Assembly (NCBI GenBank): GCA_947385955.1
Contig: CANDNA010000001.1
Location: forward strand, 1 to 64,000
Length of the DNA: 64,000 nucleotides
Source: an uncultured Clostridia bacterium
GTDB lineage: Bacteria; Bacillota; Clostridia; Lachnospirales; Lachnospiraceae
Reading direction: 5' to 3'
Shown in pieces: positions 25,570-34,150 of the stretch (its first letter is position 1; every line of letters starts with the position of its first letter). The position numbers and the translations under genes were made by a program. A model generated the notes under the pieces. The model saw only the letters and a list, made by a program, of their open reading frames with translations. It searched no databases and had not been told where the DNA came from.

Positions 25570-27006
25570 TCACCTCTGCCCAAATGTCATGGATTGCATA
25601 TAATGGGCTTCAAACCCCGGCTGTTCTGCCAGATTCAGTGACCTGCTGATCTTTACAATATGCTGCAGACAGTTCTCCCGCTGCGCCCGCTCCTTCTGAC
25701 CTTCCCTGCCAAAGCGCACTGCCCCTGCCAGGGAGGTATTGCCCACTGCCACGCACCGCTTTTCCAGTATCCCCGGAATCAAACCTATTCTCACTGCTTT
25801 TTCCACATCCAGTTCATATCCGAACCCGCCCGCCAGATACACGCGGGCCAGTCTGTGCCATCCTTCTGTCTGATCCAGCAAAAGAGAAACGCCGGTACAG
25901 ACGGCCGCCTTTGCCATCTGCAGATTCCGGATATCCTGCTGGCGGATCAACACCTCTTCCCGGCCTCCCACAGGATACCCATTCGTAAACCAGGGCTCCT
26001 GCAGCAGCCCGCTTTCATCCATACAGCCCGCCTGCAGCATATCACAGGCCAACGCCGTCATATCCGTTCCCAGTACCTCGGAAGAAACATTGCCTTCAAA
26101 AGCAGAACCGGCCGCAGTCGCAGTACATAAAATCCCGTCCCGGTTCCCTATTGCCATTTCTCCGTTGGTTCCCAGATCAATAAAAAGCGTAAACGCTTCG
26201 GTTTCCGCCATCCCCAGGGCATAGATACCGGATACAATATCAGCCCCTGTAAAGGCGGAAATCCCCGGCAGAAAAACCGCCGGATATCCGCCCAGCAGAA
26301 ACCGGGAGAAACCGGTATGCGCCGGAACAAACGGAGCTTTCCCCAGCGTATCCACCGGATATCCCAGCAGCAAATGTTCCATTGCCGTATTGCCTGACAA
26401 AATGATCTCATCCGGTCTGCCGCTCTGTTCTATTTCTTTCAGTCCCTTTTCCAGCCCGTCCACAATCAGTTTCTGCAGCAGCTCTGCCCTGCCCTCTTCT
26501 GCCGCAGAAATCCTTGCCAGTACATCAATCCCATACATACGCTGCGGATTCTGAAAAGCACAGGTATGCAAAGCATTCCCTGTCTGTCTGTTTATCAACT
26601 GCATTACCACTGTGGTCGTTCCCAGATCCACCGCACAGAACTGACCTCTGCCGGCCCGGTCCGGCTCGTACAGGCTTTCTGTTTCCGGCTTTCCCGGCAT
26701 TGCAGCGCCTGTTATCTTTTGAATCTCTGTCAGAATCCTGGCTTCCGGCCCCCGGACAAAGCACGGCTCCACTTCACAGTCCCCTGCCGGTCTGGCCAGG
26801 CAAGCCAGACGGTATCCTTCCCGTAGCTGCGCCGGTGTGAAAAATCTCCTGTCCACAGAAGAAGGAAGCGGCGCCCCGGACAAAAATTTTACCCTGCACT
26901 TTCCGCAGATGCCCCTGCCGCCGCACAGGCCGCAGCTTCCCGTCTCATTTCCCGATTCCTTTAGGATCTGCTCAAACAGACTTCCCTTTCCTTTTTGATA
27001 CCGCAT
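25570..27006 (-). CDS. RACo-like corrinoid-protein reductive activator, [2Fe-2S] and ASKHA domains
   Basis: Such proteins use ATP to restore the cob(I)alamin state of methyltransferase corrinoid proteins. The 478-residue protein has an N-terminal [2Fe-2S] domain with CGLCGGRGICGKC near 25-37 and a fourth ligand in RLACLARP. A linker follows, then the ASKHA-type ATPase (DUF4445): AVDLGTTTVVMQL, then FIDLGTNGEMAIG, then VYLAGGFGYELD. No corrinoid protein or methyltransferase lies in the window, so its partner is elsewhere. It starts 15 bp after the glycosylase gene. Confidence 0.88.
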   Translation of the reverse strand: MRYQKGKGSLFEQILKESGNETGSCGLCGGRGICGKCRVKFLSGAPLPSSVDRRFFTPAQLREGYRLACLARPAGDCEVEPCFVRGPEARILTEIQKITGAAMPGKPETESLYEPDRAGRGQFCAVDLGTTTVVMQLINRQTGNALHTCAFQNPQRMYGIDVLARISAAEEGRAELLQKLIVDGLEKGLKEIEQSGRPDEIILSGNTAMEHLLLGYPVDTLGKAPFVPAHTGFSRFLLGGYPAVFLPGISAFTGADIVSGIYALGMAETEAFTLFIDLGTNGEMAIGNRDGILCTATAAGSAFEGNVSSEVLGTDMTALACDMLQAGCMDESGLLQEPWFTNGYPVGGREEVLIRQQDIRNLQMAKAAVCTGVSLLLDQTEGWHRLARVYLAGGFGYELDVEKAVRIGLIPGILEKRCVAVGNTSLAGAVRFGREGQKERAQRENCLQHIVKISRSLNLAEQPGFEAHYMQSMTFGQR

Positions 27007-27021
27007 GCTTTCCCGGCCTCT

Positions 27022-27540
27022 CTACACATAATCCGCAGGCTTCAGGCCAGCCAGGGCAAATGCCTCTCTCCAGGCCTCTGTCAGACGCACAAGGCTCCAT
27101 GCCGCATTGGCCGGACTGGTGGAAGGAAGCCTCTCTGCGGCCGGCTGACCTTCCTGCCTGCAATATTTTCCAAACAGTTTGTATGCCGTATCTCCATTGG
27201 CAAAAATACGGCGAATCTGCGCCTTTTTCAATATGACATCCATGTCATTCCCCTCCACATTCCGGATAGAAGAATCCGCAGAGCCTGCAATGTCACAGGA
27301 AGCGATCACATCCCATACTGCAATACGATGCCCCAGTAAAAACGCCCGTTTTTCCTCTATTGTCACAGGCGCCTGAACCTGACAGATCTCTGCCAGCACG
27401 CTCCAGAACCGGTTGCGCGGATGTCCGTAATAAAACTGATTTTCCCTGGACTTTACCGAAGGAAACGACCCCAGTATCAATACCTCTGATCTGGCGTCAA
27501 ATACCGGCGCAAAGGTATGTGTCACATGTGTATATTCCAT
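27022..27540 (-). CDS. DNA-deoxyinosine glycosylase, uracil-DNA glycosylase superfamily
   Basis: A 172-residue DNA repair enzyme starting MEYTHVTHTFAPVFDARSEV. The superfamily motif 1 is LILGSFPSVKSRENQFYYGHPRNRFW, and the late block is LPSTSPANAAW. This pattern matches the family that removes hypoxanthine from DNA and is related to MUG. It sits between the DUF4250 gene and the RACo-like gene on the same strand. The start at 27540 is by homology; an ATG four codons earlier is possible. Confidence 0.85.
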   Translation of the reverse strand: MEYTHVTHTFAPVFDARSEVLILGSFPSVKSRENQFYYGHPRNRFWSVLAEICQVQAPVTIEEKRAFLLGHRIAVWDVIASCDIAGSADSSIRNVEGNDMDVILKKAQIRRIFANGDTAYKLFGKYCRQEGQPAAERLPSTSPANAAWSLVRLTEAWREAFALAGLKPADYV

Positions 27541-27576
27541 CTTTACTCTCATTCCGCCGGATACCCCCACGTCGGC

Positions 27577-27750
27577 TCAGATAAACTGATTTTTCTCCCT
27601 GTCATACTGACAGCCTATCCCGGCAAGTTTTTCCGTAATTTCCTTCTGGTCTGCCCCCAGATCTTCACACAGACCTTCCAGATCAAAATCATAGTCCCTC
27701 AGCTTCAGATTGATAAAACTCAGCAGTATATAAGGATCTTTTGGTATCAT
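27577..27750 (-). CDS. DUF4250 small protein
   Basis: A 57-residue protein starting MIPKDPYILLSFINLKLRD and ending YDREKNQFI. The pattern PKDP..LLS..N.KLRD and the ending match DUF4250, a family common in Clostridia with no known function. Two codons upstream is another ATG (27756), but the AGGAGAGG site fits the inner one better. It starts the minus-strand run to 25126 and is divergent from the thiT riboswitch. Confidence 0.8.
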   Translation of the reverse strand: MIPKDPYILLSFINLKLRDYDFDLEGLCEDLGADQKEITEKLAGIGCQYDREKNQFI

Positions 27751-27861
27751 TTCCATCCTCTCCTCTCTTTTTTCTGTCTCCTTGACTTTCTCCCGTTTTC
27801 TGTGTATAGTAAATAGTGGAAGCAGGGCCGTCAGTTCCTGTTTCCGGAAAACAAAATACCA

Positions 27862-27997
27862 ATTACACGCTAGGGGTGCTTATTGCTGAGACAAAACGGC
27901 TGATTTGCCGTTTTAAACCCTCATTACTTGAACCGGATAATACCGGCGTAAGGAAGCGGCGGAGCAGTTTTTTCATGCTCTACTGTCAGCAGCCCCT
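27862..27997 (+). promoter_or_regulatory. TPP riboswitch before thiT
   Basis: All conserved blocks of the thiamine-pyrophosphate aptamer are present: GGGGTGC (27873-27879), GCTGAGA (27885-27891), ACCCT after an extended P3 arm, and CCGGATAATACCGGCGTAAGG (in 27933-27953). A small GAGCA/TGCTC hairpin (27962-27980) follows. The stretch AGCAGCCCCT (27988-27997) can pair, with one bulge, with the aptamer segment AGGGGTGCT. The next CCTCTTT can pair with the AAAGGAGG ribosome site, so control of translation is the likely mode. Confidence 0.96.
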
Positions 27998-28029
27998 CTT
28001 TTTGTTGTAATGCAAAGGAGGATTTTTTT

Positions 28030-28710
28030 ATGTTGTATGAAGTGGTAACAAACGAATGGGGCGAGATCACTTATGTCCCCACCGCGCAGGGCAATCTTTT
28101 GCTGGCAGTGCTGATTCTGGCCCTGCTGTCGGCCGCTATGTGTTTTATCAAAAAAAACAGCCGCAGACTTTCCGTCCGGCAGCTTGTCGCCTGTGCTGCT
28201 GCCATCGCTCTTGGGACTGTCCTGTCTCATGTTAAGCTGTTCCATTTTCCCACCGGGGGATCCATCACGCTGCTTTCCATGCTGATCGTCTGCCTCCCCG
28301 GACACTGGTTTGGTCTGGGCGCCGGCCTCATGACCGGAACTGCCTATGGCATCCTGCAGATACTGATTGACCCATACATTCTCTTCCCGGCCCAGTTAAT
28401 CGTAGATTATCTGCTGGCCTTTGGCGCTCTGGGGCTGGCCGGGCTGTTCTCCCATGCCAGAGGCGGACTGATCAAAGGTTATCTGGCAGGCATACTTGGC
28501 AGATACTTTTTTTCGGTGCTTTCCGGCTGGATCTTTTTCGGGACCTATGCCTGGGAAGGCTGGGGAGCGCTGCCCTATTCTATCGTATATAACGGCATCT
28601 ACATATTTTCGGAAGCCGCCATTACCATTTGCCTGCTTCTGCTTCCCTCGGTAAAGCATGCTATGATGTGGGTGAAAAAAACAGTAACGGAATCCATCAC
28701 CGGTATCTGA
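28030..28710 (+). CDS. thiT: Thiamine ECF transporter substrate-binding subunit ThiT
   Basis: ThiT is the membrane S-component that binds thiamine and works with the shared ECF module (not in this window). The 226-residue protein has about six transmembrane helices after an extra N-terminal segment. Thiamine-site features are visible: GWIFFGTYAWEGW and LPYSIVYNGIYIF. A TPP riboswitch stands upstream and an AGGAGG site 7 nt before the ATG. Standard thiT is shorter (about 190 residues), so the N-terminus is an extension. Confidence 0.94.
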   Translation: MLYEVVTNEWGEITYVPTAQGNLLLAVLILALLSAAMCFIKKNSRRLSVRQLVACAAAIALGTVLSHVKLFHFPTGGSITLLSMLIVCLPGHWFGLGAGLMTGTAYGILQILIDPYILFPAQLIVDYLLAFGALGLAGLFSHARGGLIKGYLAGILGRYFFSVLSGWIFFGTYAWEGWGALPYSIVYNGIYIFSEAAITICLLLLPSVKHAMMWVKKTVTESITGI

Positions 28711-28717
28711 CGAAACA

Positions 28718-29134
28718 TCATTTTTTCCGTCTCTCCAGCAGCTTTTTCAGATGTGCGTCAACAACAGCCGACTTCGCTTCCAGATAAACCGGATGCGAAG
28801 TCAGCTCTGATTCTTCCATAAAATCATCTGCCTCCCACCAGTCCGGCAAAACCACTCTGCTGATATGCTGACAGGCCCTGCAGCTACTGCACCATACCCA
28901 TATCGTTCCCCTGCCATGATCCCAGCAAAAATCACTTTCCCACCGCCGCATGTAGATATGTGCGCTTTTTCTGTGGCACACCGGACAAGGCAACGGAAAT
29001 CCAATCTCTTTCTTTTCTTCCAATTCATCCAGAACATTCAGGATTTCATCCCTGCTATCATCCCATTGGTAATAAGCGCTCTTTTTCCGCAATATTCTCC
29101 CTTCTTTCTGGCCTCCTAAAACCGCCGTTTTCAT
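28718..29134 (-). CDS. Hypothetical zinc-binding-type protein
   Basis: A 138-residue protein starting MKTAVLGGQKEGRIL. The middle has CPVCHRKSAHIYMRR and, 30 residues on, WVWCSSCRACQHIS, a likely pair of zinc-binding knuckles. No family is recognised. The start at 29134 comes 1 bp after the stop of the HD-domain gene (TAGGATG), so translation is probably coupled. A longer version from 29158 lacks a ribosome site. It converges with thiT, 7 bp apart. Confidence 0.65.
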   Translation of the reverse strand: MKTAVLGGQKEGRILRKKSAYYQWDDSRDEILNVLDELEEKKEIGFPLPCPVCHRKSAHIYMRRWESDFCWDHGRGTIWVWCSSCRACQHISRVVLPDWWEADDFMEESELTSHPVYLEAKSAVVDAHLKKLLERRKK

Positions 29135-29135
29135 C

Positions 29136-30263
29136 CTATCCGGGCGGCGCCTCCACATATTTGGGTTCTTCCACCTGAAAGCCCTGTCTTTTCAATGCTT
29201 CTGTATCCATCACATGGCGATTGTCCATCGTTTTCATAATATCTATGATCTCCAGCTCCCGGTTCCCCCGAAGCCCCAGGTCGATAATACTGTTATCCCG
29301 GAAGTTCAGTACCACCGGGCGCAGGACATTCTCAGGATTCAGCGTCAGAACCAGCGCTTTTTCTTTGTTGTTCAGTTCCACACTGGTACCCGGCGCCAGA
29401 ATATGAATGGAATCAATCAATGCCTGCACCGCATTTGCATCATAGACTTCCGGATGATCCAGCAAATGCTTTATCGCCATCACCTCGGAAGCCGGATTCT
29501 GTCCGAACTGCATGGCTGTCATCTGGTCATACGTCTGCGCCACAGCCATTACTCTGGCTTCGGTGGAAATGCGCAGATCCGGCCTTTTCCCATCCTGGAA
29601 ATCCCGGATACAGCGATAACACTGGGCACAGATCCGTTTCACCGAAGTATCTCCTGTATATACCTGATCCAATATGCGGAAGCCTTCCGCCTGCATATTG
29701 TCCAGGACCCGCTTTTCCTCCTCATTCAGATCGTTTTTTCCGATCAGTTCTCTCGGCAGCCTGAGCTGCCCGATGTCATGCAGCACAGCCGCCCGTATCA
29801 CAGAATGCTGTTCATCTACCCTGAGTTTCATCACATGGCTGATCATGGCACAGAGCATTGCCACATTCAGGGAATGTTTATACAGATAATCCTCCCTGCT
29901 GCGAAGCCCCTGGATAAAATTAATTTTATGATCCAGCTTCCCATAGCTTTTGGTAATACTGCTGACAATCATCTCAATCTTGCCGGCCTTATGAGTCTGC
30001 CACATCCGCTTCATCTCTTCCCGGATGCCAAACACCTGCATCATCTGAAACCGTTCGAACTCAATATCATCTTCCGTCATCGGCGGAACCGGCTCTGCAG
30101 GCTCCAGAATAAAAATACCGATCAGGCCAAAGGTTTTGATACTCATAATTCCCTGGCCGGTCAGTTTGGAATTTCTCTCATATAAAAGCACACCATTTCT
30201 GTTATAAATCGGCCGCGCCAGGCGCATGCCTATCTTCAGATCGTCACTTTTGACAAATAGCAT
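29136..30263 (-). CDS. HD-domain protein of the c-di-GMP phosphodiesterase type, GYP block missing
   Basis: A 375-residue protein starting MLFVKSDDLKIGMRLARPIY. The N-terminal beta region resembles the module found ahead of HD-GYP domains. The HD part has HSLNVAMLCAMIS and LHDIGQLRLP, with HD intact. Where HHE..DG.GYP should stand it reads CYRCIRDFQDGKRPDL, so the GYP motif and the two His are lost. Nucleotide cleavage is therefore uncertain. Start 30263 has GGGGAG upstream. A promoter lies about 145 bp before the start, leaving a long leader. Confidence 0.82.
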   Translation of the reverse strand: MLFVKSDDLKIGMRLARPIYNRNGVLLYERNSKLTGQGIMSIKTFGLIGIFILEPAEPVPPMTEDDIEFERFQMMQVFGIREEMKRMWQTHKAGKIEMIVSSITKSYGKLDHKINFIQGLRSREDYLYKHSLNVAMLCAMISHVMKLRVDEQHSVIRAAVLHDIGQLRLPRELIGKNDLNEEEKRVLDNMQAEGFRILDQVYTGDTSVKRICAQCYRCIRDFQDGKRPDLRISTEARVMAVAQTYDQMTAMQFGQNPASEVMAIKHLLDHPEVYDANAVQALIDSIHILAPGTSVELNNKEKALVLTLNPENVLRPVVLNFRDNSIIDLGLRGNRELEIIDIMKTMDNRHVMDTEALKRQGFQVEEPKYVEAPPG

Positions 30264-30405
30264 CTCCCCACTCCCTCCGTTATTGTCCCTTCCCCTTCCT
30301 GCAGCCGCCCATGTCACTGCCCTGAACAATAAGCTCTCCCGGCAGGTCCTCCGGCTTACAGGATTTCACATTAACAATCTTAAAAGCAAGCGTCTTACAG
30401 GATTG

Positions 30406-30434
30406 ATTATAACAGATTGCGCTCTAAAATCCAA
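30406..30434 (-). promoter_or_regulatory. Promoter of the HD-domain gene
   Basis: On the minus strand TTGGAT (30429-30434) and a perfect TATAAT (30406-30411) are 17 nt apart. The leader of about 135 nt has two copies of AATCCTGTAAG 40 bp apart and no recognised riboswitch. Confidence 0.7.
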
Positions 30435-30452
30435 TCACAAAACTGACGAATC

Positions 30453-31727
30453 TTATAAACCGGCACAGGCATACCAGGCGGCAGCCTGCAGCACACTCCC
30501 GTGATGCAGCCATATTCTGGGATACTGCCCTGCCGGAAGAGGACATGCTGCATTCCCTGTTTCAAAGGTAACGGAACGGACAGGGGTTTCCCCGCTGTAA
30601 AGCCAGTCCAGATAACTGCCCGATGCACCTCCGCCTCCCATTCTCCGATAAGGGACCATTGACAGCATATAGGAAGAAAATCCCCTGTTCAGTTCTCTGT
30701 ACCGGCTTTCCGATGTATCCCAGTATGCCACTTCTCCCATAGAATGATAGCTGATCACAATCGTCGGCTGATACTGAAGCGTAACCGCCCCCAGAGAAGC
30801 CGCCTCCGGTTCCGAAAAAGGCAGAAGTCCCCCATAGCCTGCATAGGAAGGCTGCACCGCACTGGTACCGATCCCAAATCCAAAAGGAAAATTCTTGTTC
30901 AGATCCACTCCGCGGGCATTGGCTTTCCAACGGGTCAGATATACCTCATAAGGTTTGTCTGTCCGCCCCGCCAGGACATCATACACATAGCAGATACGGA
31001 CCATTTCCACCAGCTCCGGTGACCGCAGAGCGCTCTCTCCGAACTGGCTGAGCGCAATTCCGTCCGGATTGACCATAGGAATGATATGAACGGCTGTGTT
31101 GGAAAACAAATCCCGATAGTTTGTCCCATGAAATGACCCACTCTCATAATACTCCAGGCACTGTTCCAACTGCTCCATCACAAGAAGCGGGTTCGTATAT
31201 TCACGGGCATGGATACCGGCATGTACCAGAATATGCTGCGTGGCATTTTTCCCTCCCATCGTCAGAACATACAGATCCCGGCCATCCGCAGAGGCGCCTG
31301 CGGTATCCACCCGGAGCAGTTCCGGATATCTGGCCTGTAACTGACGGATGTCCTCCACCATCTCCTCATAGGTATAGATATCATAATCCTCTACAATGGC
31401 ATCGGCCCGTTTCAGATATCTTGCATCCACATACCCTTCTGCCCCGGTATCACATACCCGTATCCCGGCCAGTGTATCCACCGGCCCAAGCGTCACCTGT
31501 ACTCTGGCGCCGTCCGGAAGCACTGCTATGGGAACACCGGACAGCAAAGGATCCGCATAAACATACAGCCCCTGGCCCGAAAACCGGACGCGGCACACCG
31601 GCAGAGCAGATTCCTCTGACGAAGCTTCCTCCCCGGCAGGCTCCTCTGCCCGGAGCGGCATGCAGACCCCAAAAAACAACACCCAAAACAAAACTGCCAG
31701 CCTCATACCATATCTGACTGATTTCAT
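30453..31727 (-). CDS. Secreted M14-family zinc carboxypeptidase with SH3-like domain
   Basis: A 424-residue exported protein. A signal peptide covers about 1-27. An SH3-like region follows (VRFSGQGLYVYADPLLSG... to about 110). The M14 catalytic domain has the zinc motif HAREY (His and Glu as in HxxE), a second His in VISYHSMGE, and VTFETGNAACP supplying the catalytic Glu. Such proteins often trim gamma-D-glutamyl-diaminopimelate bonds of peptidoglycan, but the substrate is not shown by sequence. The start at 31727 has AAGGGGA upstream. A longer open frame would need a TTG start. Confidence 0.87.
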   Translation of the reverse strand: MKSVRYGMRLAVLFWVLFFGVCMPLRAEEPAGEEASSEESALPVCRVRFSGQGLYVYADPLLSGVPIAVLPDGARVQVTLGPVDTLAGIRVCDTGAEGYVDARYLKRADAIVEDYDIYTYEEMVEDIRQLQARYPELLRVDTAGASADGRDLYVLTMGGKNATQHILVHAGIHAREYTNPLLVMEQLEQCLEYYESGSFHGTNYRDLFSNTAVHIIPMVNPDGIALSQFGESALRSPELVEMVRICYVYDVLAGRTDKPYEVYLTRWKANARGVDLNKNFPFGFGIGTSAVQPSYAGYGGLLPFSEPEAASLGAVTLQYQPTIVISYHSMGEVAYWDTSESRYRELNRGFSSYMLSMVPYRRMGGGGASGSYLDWLYSGETPVRSVTFETGNAACPLPAGQYPRIWLHHGSVLQAAAWYACAGL

Positions 31728-31766
31728 CAAAAATTCCCCTTTTCTCAAACGCAAAGAAGGCAGAAC

Positions 31767-31802
31767 ACCTTGTATACCTTATATACCTTGTACACCCTGT
31801 AC
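31767..31802. repeat. 9-bp tandem repeat, four degenerate copies
   Basis: Copies ACCTTGTAT, ACCTTATAT, ACCTTGTAC and ACCCTGTAC lie end to end in the gap before the M14 peptidase gene. They are in a non-coding stretch and may affect promoter spacing. Confidence 0.6.
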
Positions 31803-31885
31803 GTCCTGCCTGTGTGGTTTTATGTCTTCTCTATTATACACACTCCGTTGTGAAATTACAAGAAATCCCCTCCTCCCGCTGCTGA

Positions 31886-33217
31886 TTACCAATACAAATA
31901 TCGCTTTCTGTAGTGGATCAGGCACAGTACCGATATGAAAAACATAATCCCTTCTGCGGCGGGCACAGCCAAAAAGACACCGGTAATTCCGAAAAAGTGA
32001 GGCAGCAGCAGGATACCGCCGGCCAAAAGCCCAAATGTCCTGAAAAAAGAAAGCACTGCCGACACCATTCCCTCAGACAGGGCAGTAAACATGGCAGAAG
32101 TAAAAATATTCAGGCCGCAGAACAAAAAGCTCCAGGAAAAGACGGAAAACCCCTCTGCCGCAATCCGGTAAACCGGTGAAGCCGCGGGTACAAATATCCC
32201 CGCCACCCAGGCGCCTCCCAGCATGGAAAATCCAAATGCCGGCAAAGAGGATGCCATTATAAACCTCATACAGATCCGAAATACCTTTTTCTGCCGGATG
32301 CTGCTCTGATTTCCATAATTAAAACCGATGACCGGTGCAACGCCCATTGAAAATCCGATGTATAGCGTATTCAGAAGAAACTGGGAATAAATCATAATGG
32401 TAACAGCCGCAACACCATCTTCCCCGGCCAGAGCCATTATGGTAATATTAAACAAAAACGTGGTGACAGCGGCTGCCATCTGTCCTACCATTTCCGAGGA
32501 ACCGTTCAGCATACTTTCTTTTATCACCTTCCATTTCCACCCGAATCCTGCAAAAGAAAGAGAGCCTTTGCTTCGCAGAAAGAAAACCGTTCCTGTCACT
32601 GCCACAATACAATAGCCGCATCCTGTTCCCAGCGCTGCGCCGCGGATACCAAGTCCGCAGAGCACCATAAAAACATAGTCCAGAAGGATATTTGCCAGAC
32701 CTGCCAGAACAGAAAGCCCAAATCCCAGCCCCGGCCTCCCGGCTGTGACAAACAGATTGGAATACACTGTTTGCAGCATATTGGCAGGCAGAAACAAAAG
32801 CAGCACACCCAGATACTCTTTACAATATGGAAAAAGCAGATCACTGGCACCAAGTACATACACAATCCGGTCCATCCATATGGTGCCTGCCGCCAAAATG
32901 ATACCCCCGGTCACTGCTGCCGTCATAACCAGCACCGTAAAATCCTCTTTTGCCTCCTGTTTCTGCCCCATTCCCATTTTCCGGGAAATTACCGCATTCC
33001 CTCCGGCCGCAAACATAGTACCCAGCCCCACCGTAATATTGACCACAGGGCACACCACATTGATGGCAGAAAGTGCATCGGTGCCTGCCATCCTGGCTAC
33101 AAAAATCGTATCCACAATGGTATACAGCCCCATAAACAGCATCATAATAACCGTAGGGAAGGCAAACCGCAAAAGCCCTGCCGTATCCCACTCCTGATCT
33201 AACACATTGTTCTGCAT
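31886..33217 (-). CDS. MATE-family multidrug/toxin exporter
   Basis: A 443-residue protein with about twelve transmembrane helices. It follows the MATE pattern: PTVIMMLFMGLYTIVDTIFV, an internal repeat from about residue 230 (ESMLNGSSEMVGQMAAAV), and the GFNYGNQ block. MATE pumps export cationic drugs or metabolites with Na+ or H+. It begins 13 bp after the AraC-GNAT fusion gene, which may regulate it. Confidence 0.92.
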   Translation of the reverse strand: MQNNVLDQEWDTAGLLRFAFPTVIMMLFMGLYTIVDTIFVARMAGTDALSAINVVCPVVNITVGLGTMFAAGGNAVISRKMGMGQKQEAKEDFTVLVMTAAVTGGIILAAGTIWMDRIVYVLGASDLLFPYCKEYLGVLLLFLPANMLQTVYSNLFVTAGRPGLGFGLSVLAGLANILLDYVFMVLCGLGIRGAALGTGCGYCIVAVTGTVFFLRSKGSLSFAGFGWKWKVIKESMLNGSSEMVGQMAAAVTTFLFNITIMALAGEDGVAAVTIMIYSQFLLNTLYIGFSMGVAPVIGFNYGNQSSIRQKKVFRICMRFIMASSLPAFGFSMLGGAWVAGIFVPAASPVYRIAAEGFSVFSWSFLFCGLNIFTSAMFTALSEGMVSAVLSFFRTFGLLAGGILLLPHFFGITGVFLAVPAAEGIMFFISVLCLIHYRKRYLYW

Positions 33218-33230
33218 CGAAGCCCTCCTC

Positions 33231-34061
33231 TCATTCTACCGGTAATACCAGCCTCTGTACCGGATACCCAAACTCCGTCAAAAGCTCCGCTCCCACAAAG
33301 CCAAGCCGCTGATATGCCGCACGCTGCCCTGTATCAGCCCGGTCCCCTTCCCGGAATGTGGTGATACTGATTTCACGGTCTGCCAGGCCGCTGCCTGAAA
33401 TCAAATCCAGAAATGCTTTTTCGATTCCGTATCCCCGGTACTGGGGGTGGACCGCCAGAAAATCAATTCTCGACCTCTGCCTGGAAAATGCGGCGGCCCC
33501 TGTCACAATATTTTTGTCCCGTATGATCCATGCCTGCTTTTGTTCTATATAATCTGCAAGCCGTTTCAGATGTTCCGACGCTTCAAAACAGGGGAATCCG
33601 TCAATGACCCGTTTCGTAAACTCCATCCAGTCCGGTATCTCTTTTGGTGTGATGCAGGTAATATTCTGCGTCACAGCCTCCGTCCCAGAAGGTGCATCAT
33701 ACAGGCAGAACTGCAACTGCAGCGGATAAAACTTCCCGTTTTCCCGGTATTCCAGAGGGCTCTGTTTATACATGGACCTGAAAATGCCTGTAAAAGCCTG
33801 CTGGCTTTCATACCCTGCAGCCAGTGCAATTTCCAGAATCGGTTTCCTGGAAAACACCAGCAGCCTCGCAGCCTCTGTAAGTCTCCTTCGCCGGATATAG
33901 TCATGCAGTGTCATCCCCACAGTTTTGGTAAACATACGATGCAGATAATATTTTGAATAATGCACTGCCGCCGATACACTCCCCAGATCCGGTTTGCCCA
34001 TTACATGTGCCTCCACATAGGCAATCACTTCCCTGACAGTTTCAACCGCACTGTATTCCAT
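33231..34061 (-). CDS. AraC-type regulator fused to a GNAT acetyltransferase
   Basis: A 276-residue protein. The AraC DNA-binding domain is N-terminal (about 8-107), with two helix-turn-helix units and the ending QAFTGIFRSMYKQSPLEYR. The C-terminal part (about 165-275) is a GNAT domain with VHPQYRGYGIEKAFLDL as acetyl-CoA loop. AraC regulators usually carry a sensor domain; here an acyltransferase stands in its place. It is co-oriented with a MATE pump 13 bp downstream, suggesting a drug-response unit. Confidence 0.88.
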   Translation of the reverse strand: MEYSAVETVREVIAYVEAHVMGKPDLGSVSAAVHYSKYYLHRMFTKTVGMTLHDYIRRRRLTEAARLLVFSRKPILEIALAAGYESQQAFTGIFRSMYKQSPLEYRENGKFYPLQLQFCLYDAPSGTEAVTQNITCITPKEIPDWMEFTKRVIDGFPCFEASEHLKRLADYIEQKQAWIIRDKNIVTGAAAFSRQRSRIDFLAVHPQYRGYGIEKAFLDLISGSGLADREISITTFREGDRADTGQRAAYQRLGFVGAELLTEFGYPVQRLVLPVE

Positions 34062-34150
34062 GCATTTTCCCTCCTTTCAAATGTGGCATCCTGTATCATA
34101 ACATAATTTCCGGACGGTGTTTTCATCATTCTTGCGGTGTATATAAAAGA

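Noticed and set aside
31767-31802. Insertion-sequence end or phage attachment site
   Set aside because: Only short 9-bp tandem copies are present, without inverted ends, transposase or integrase.
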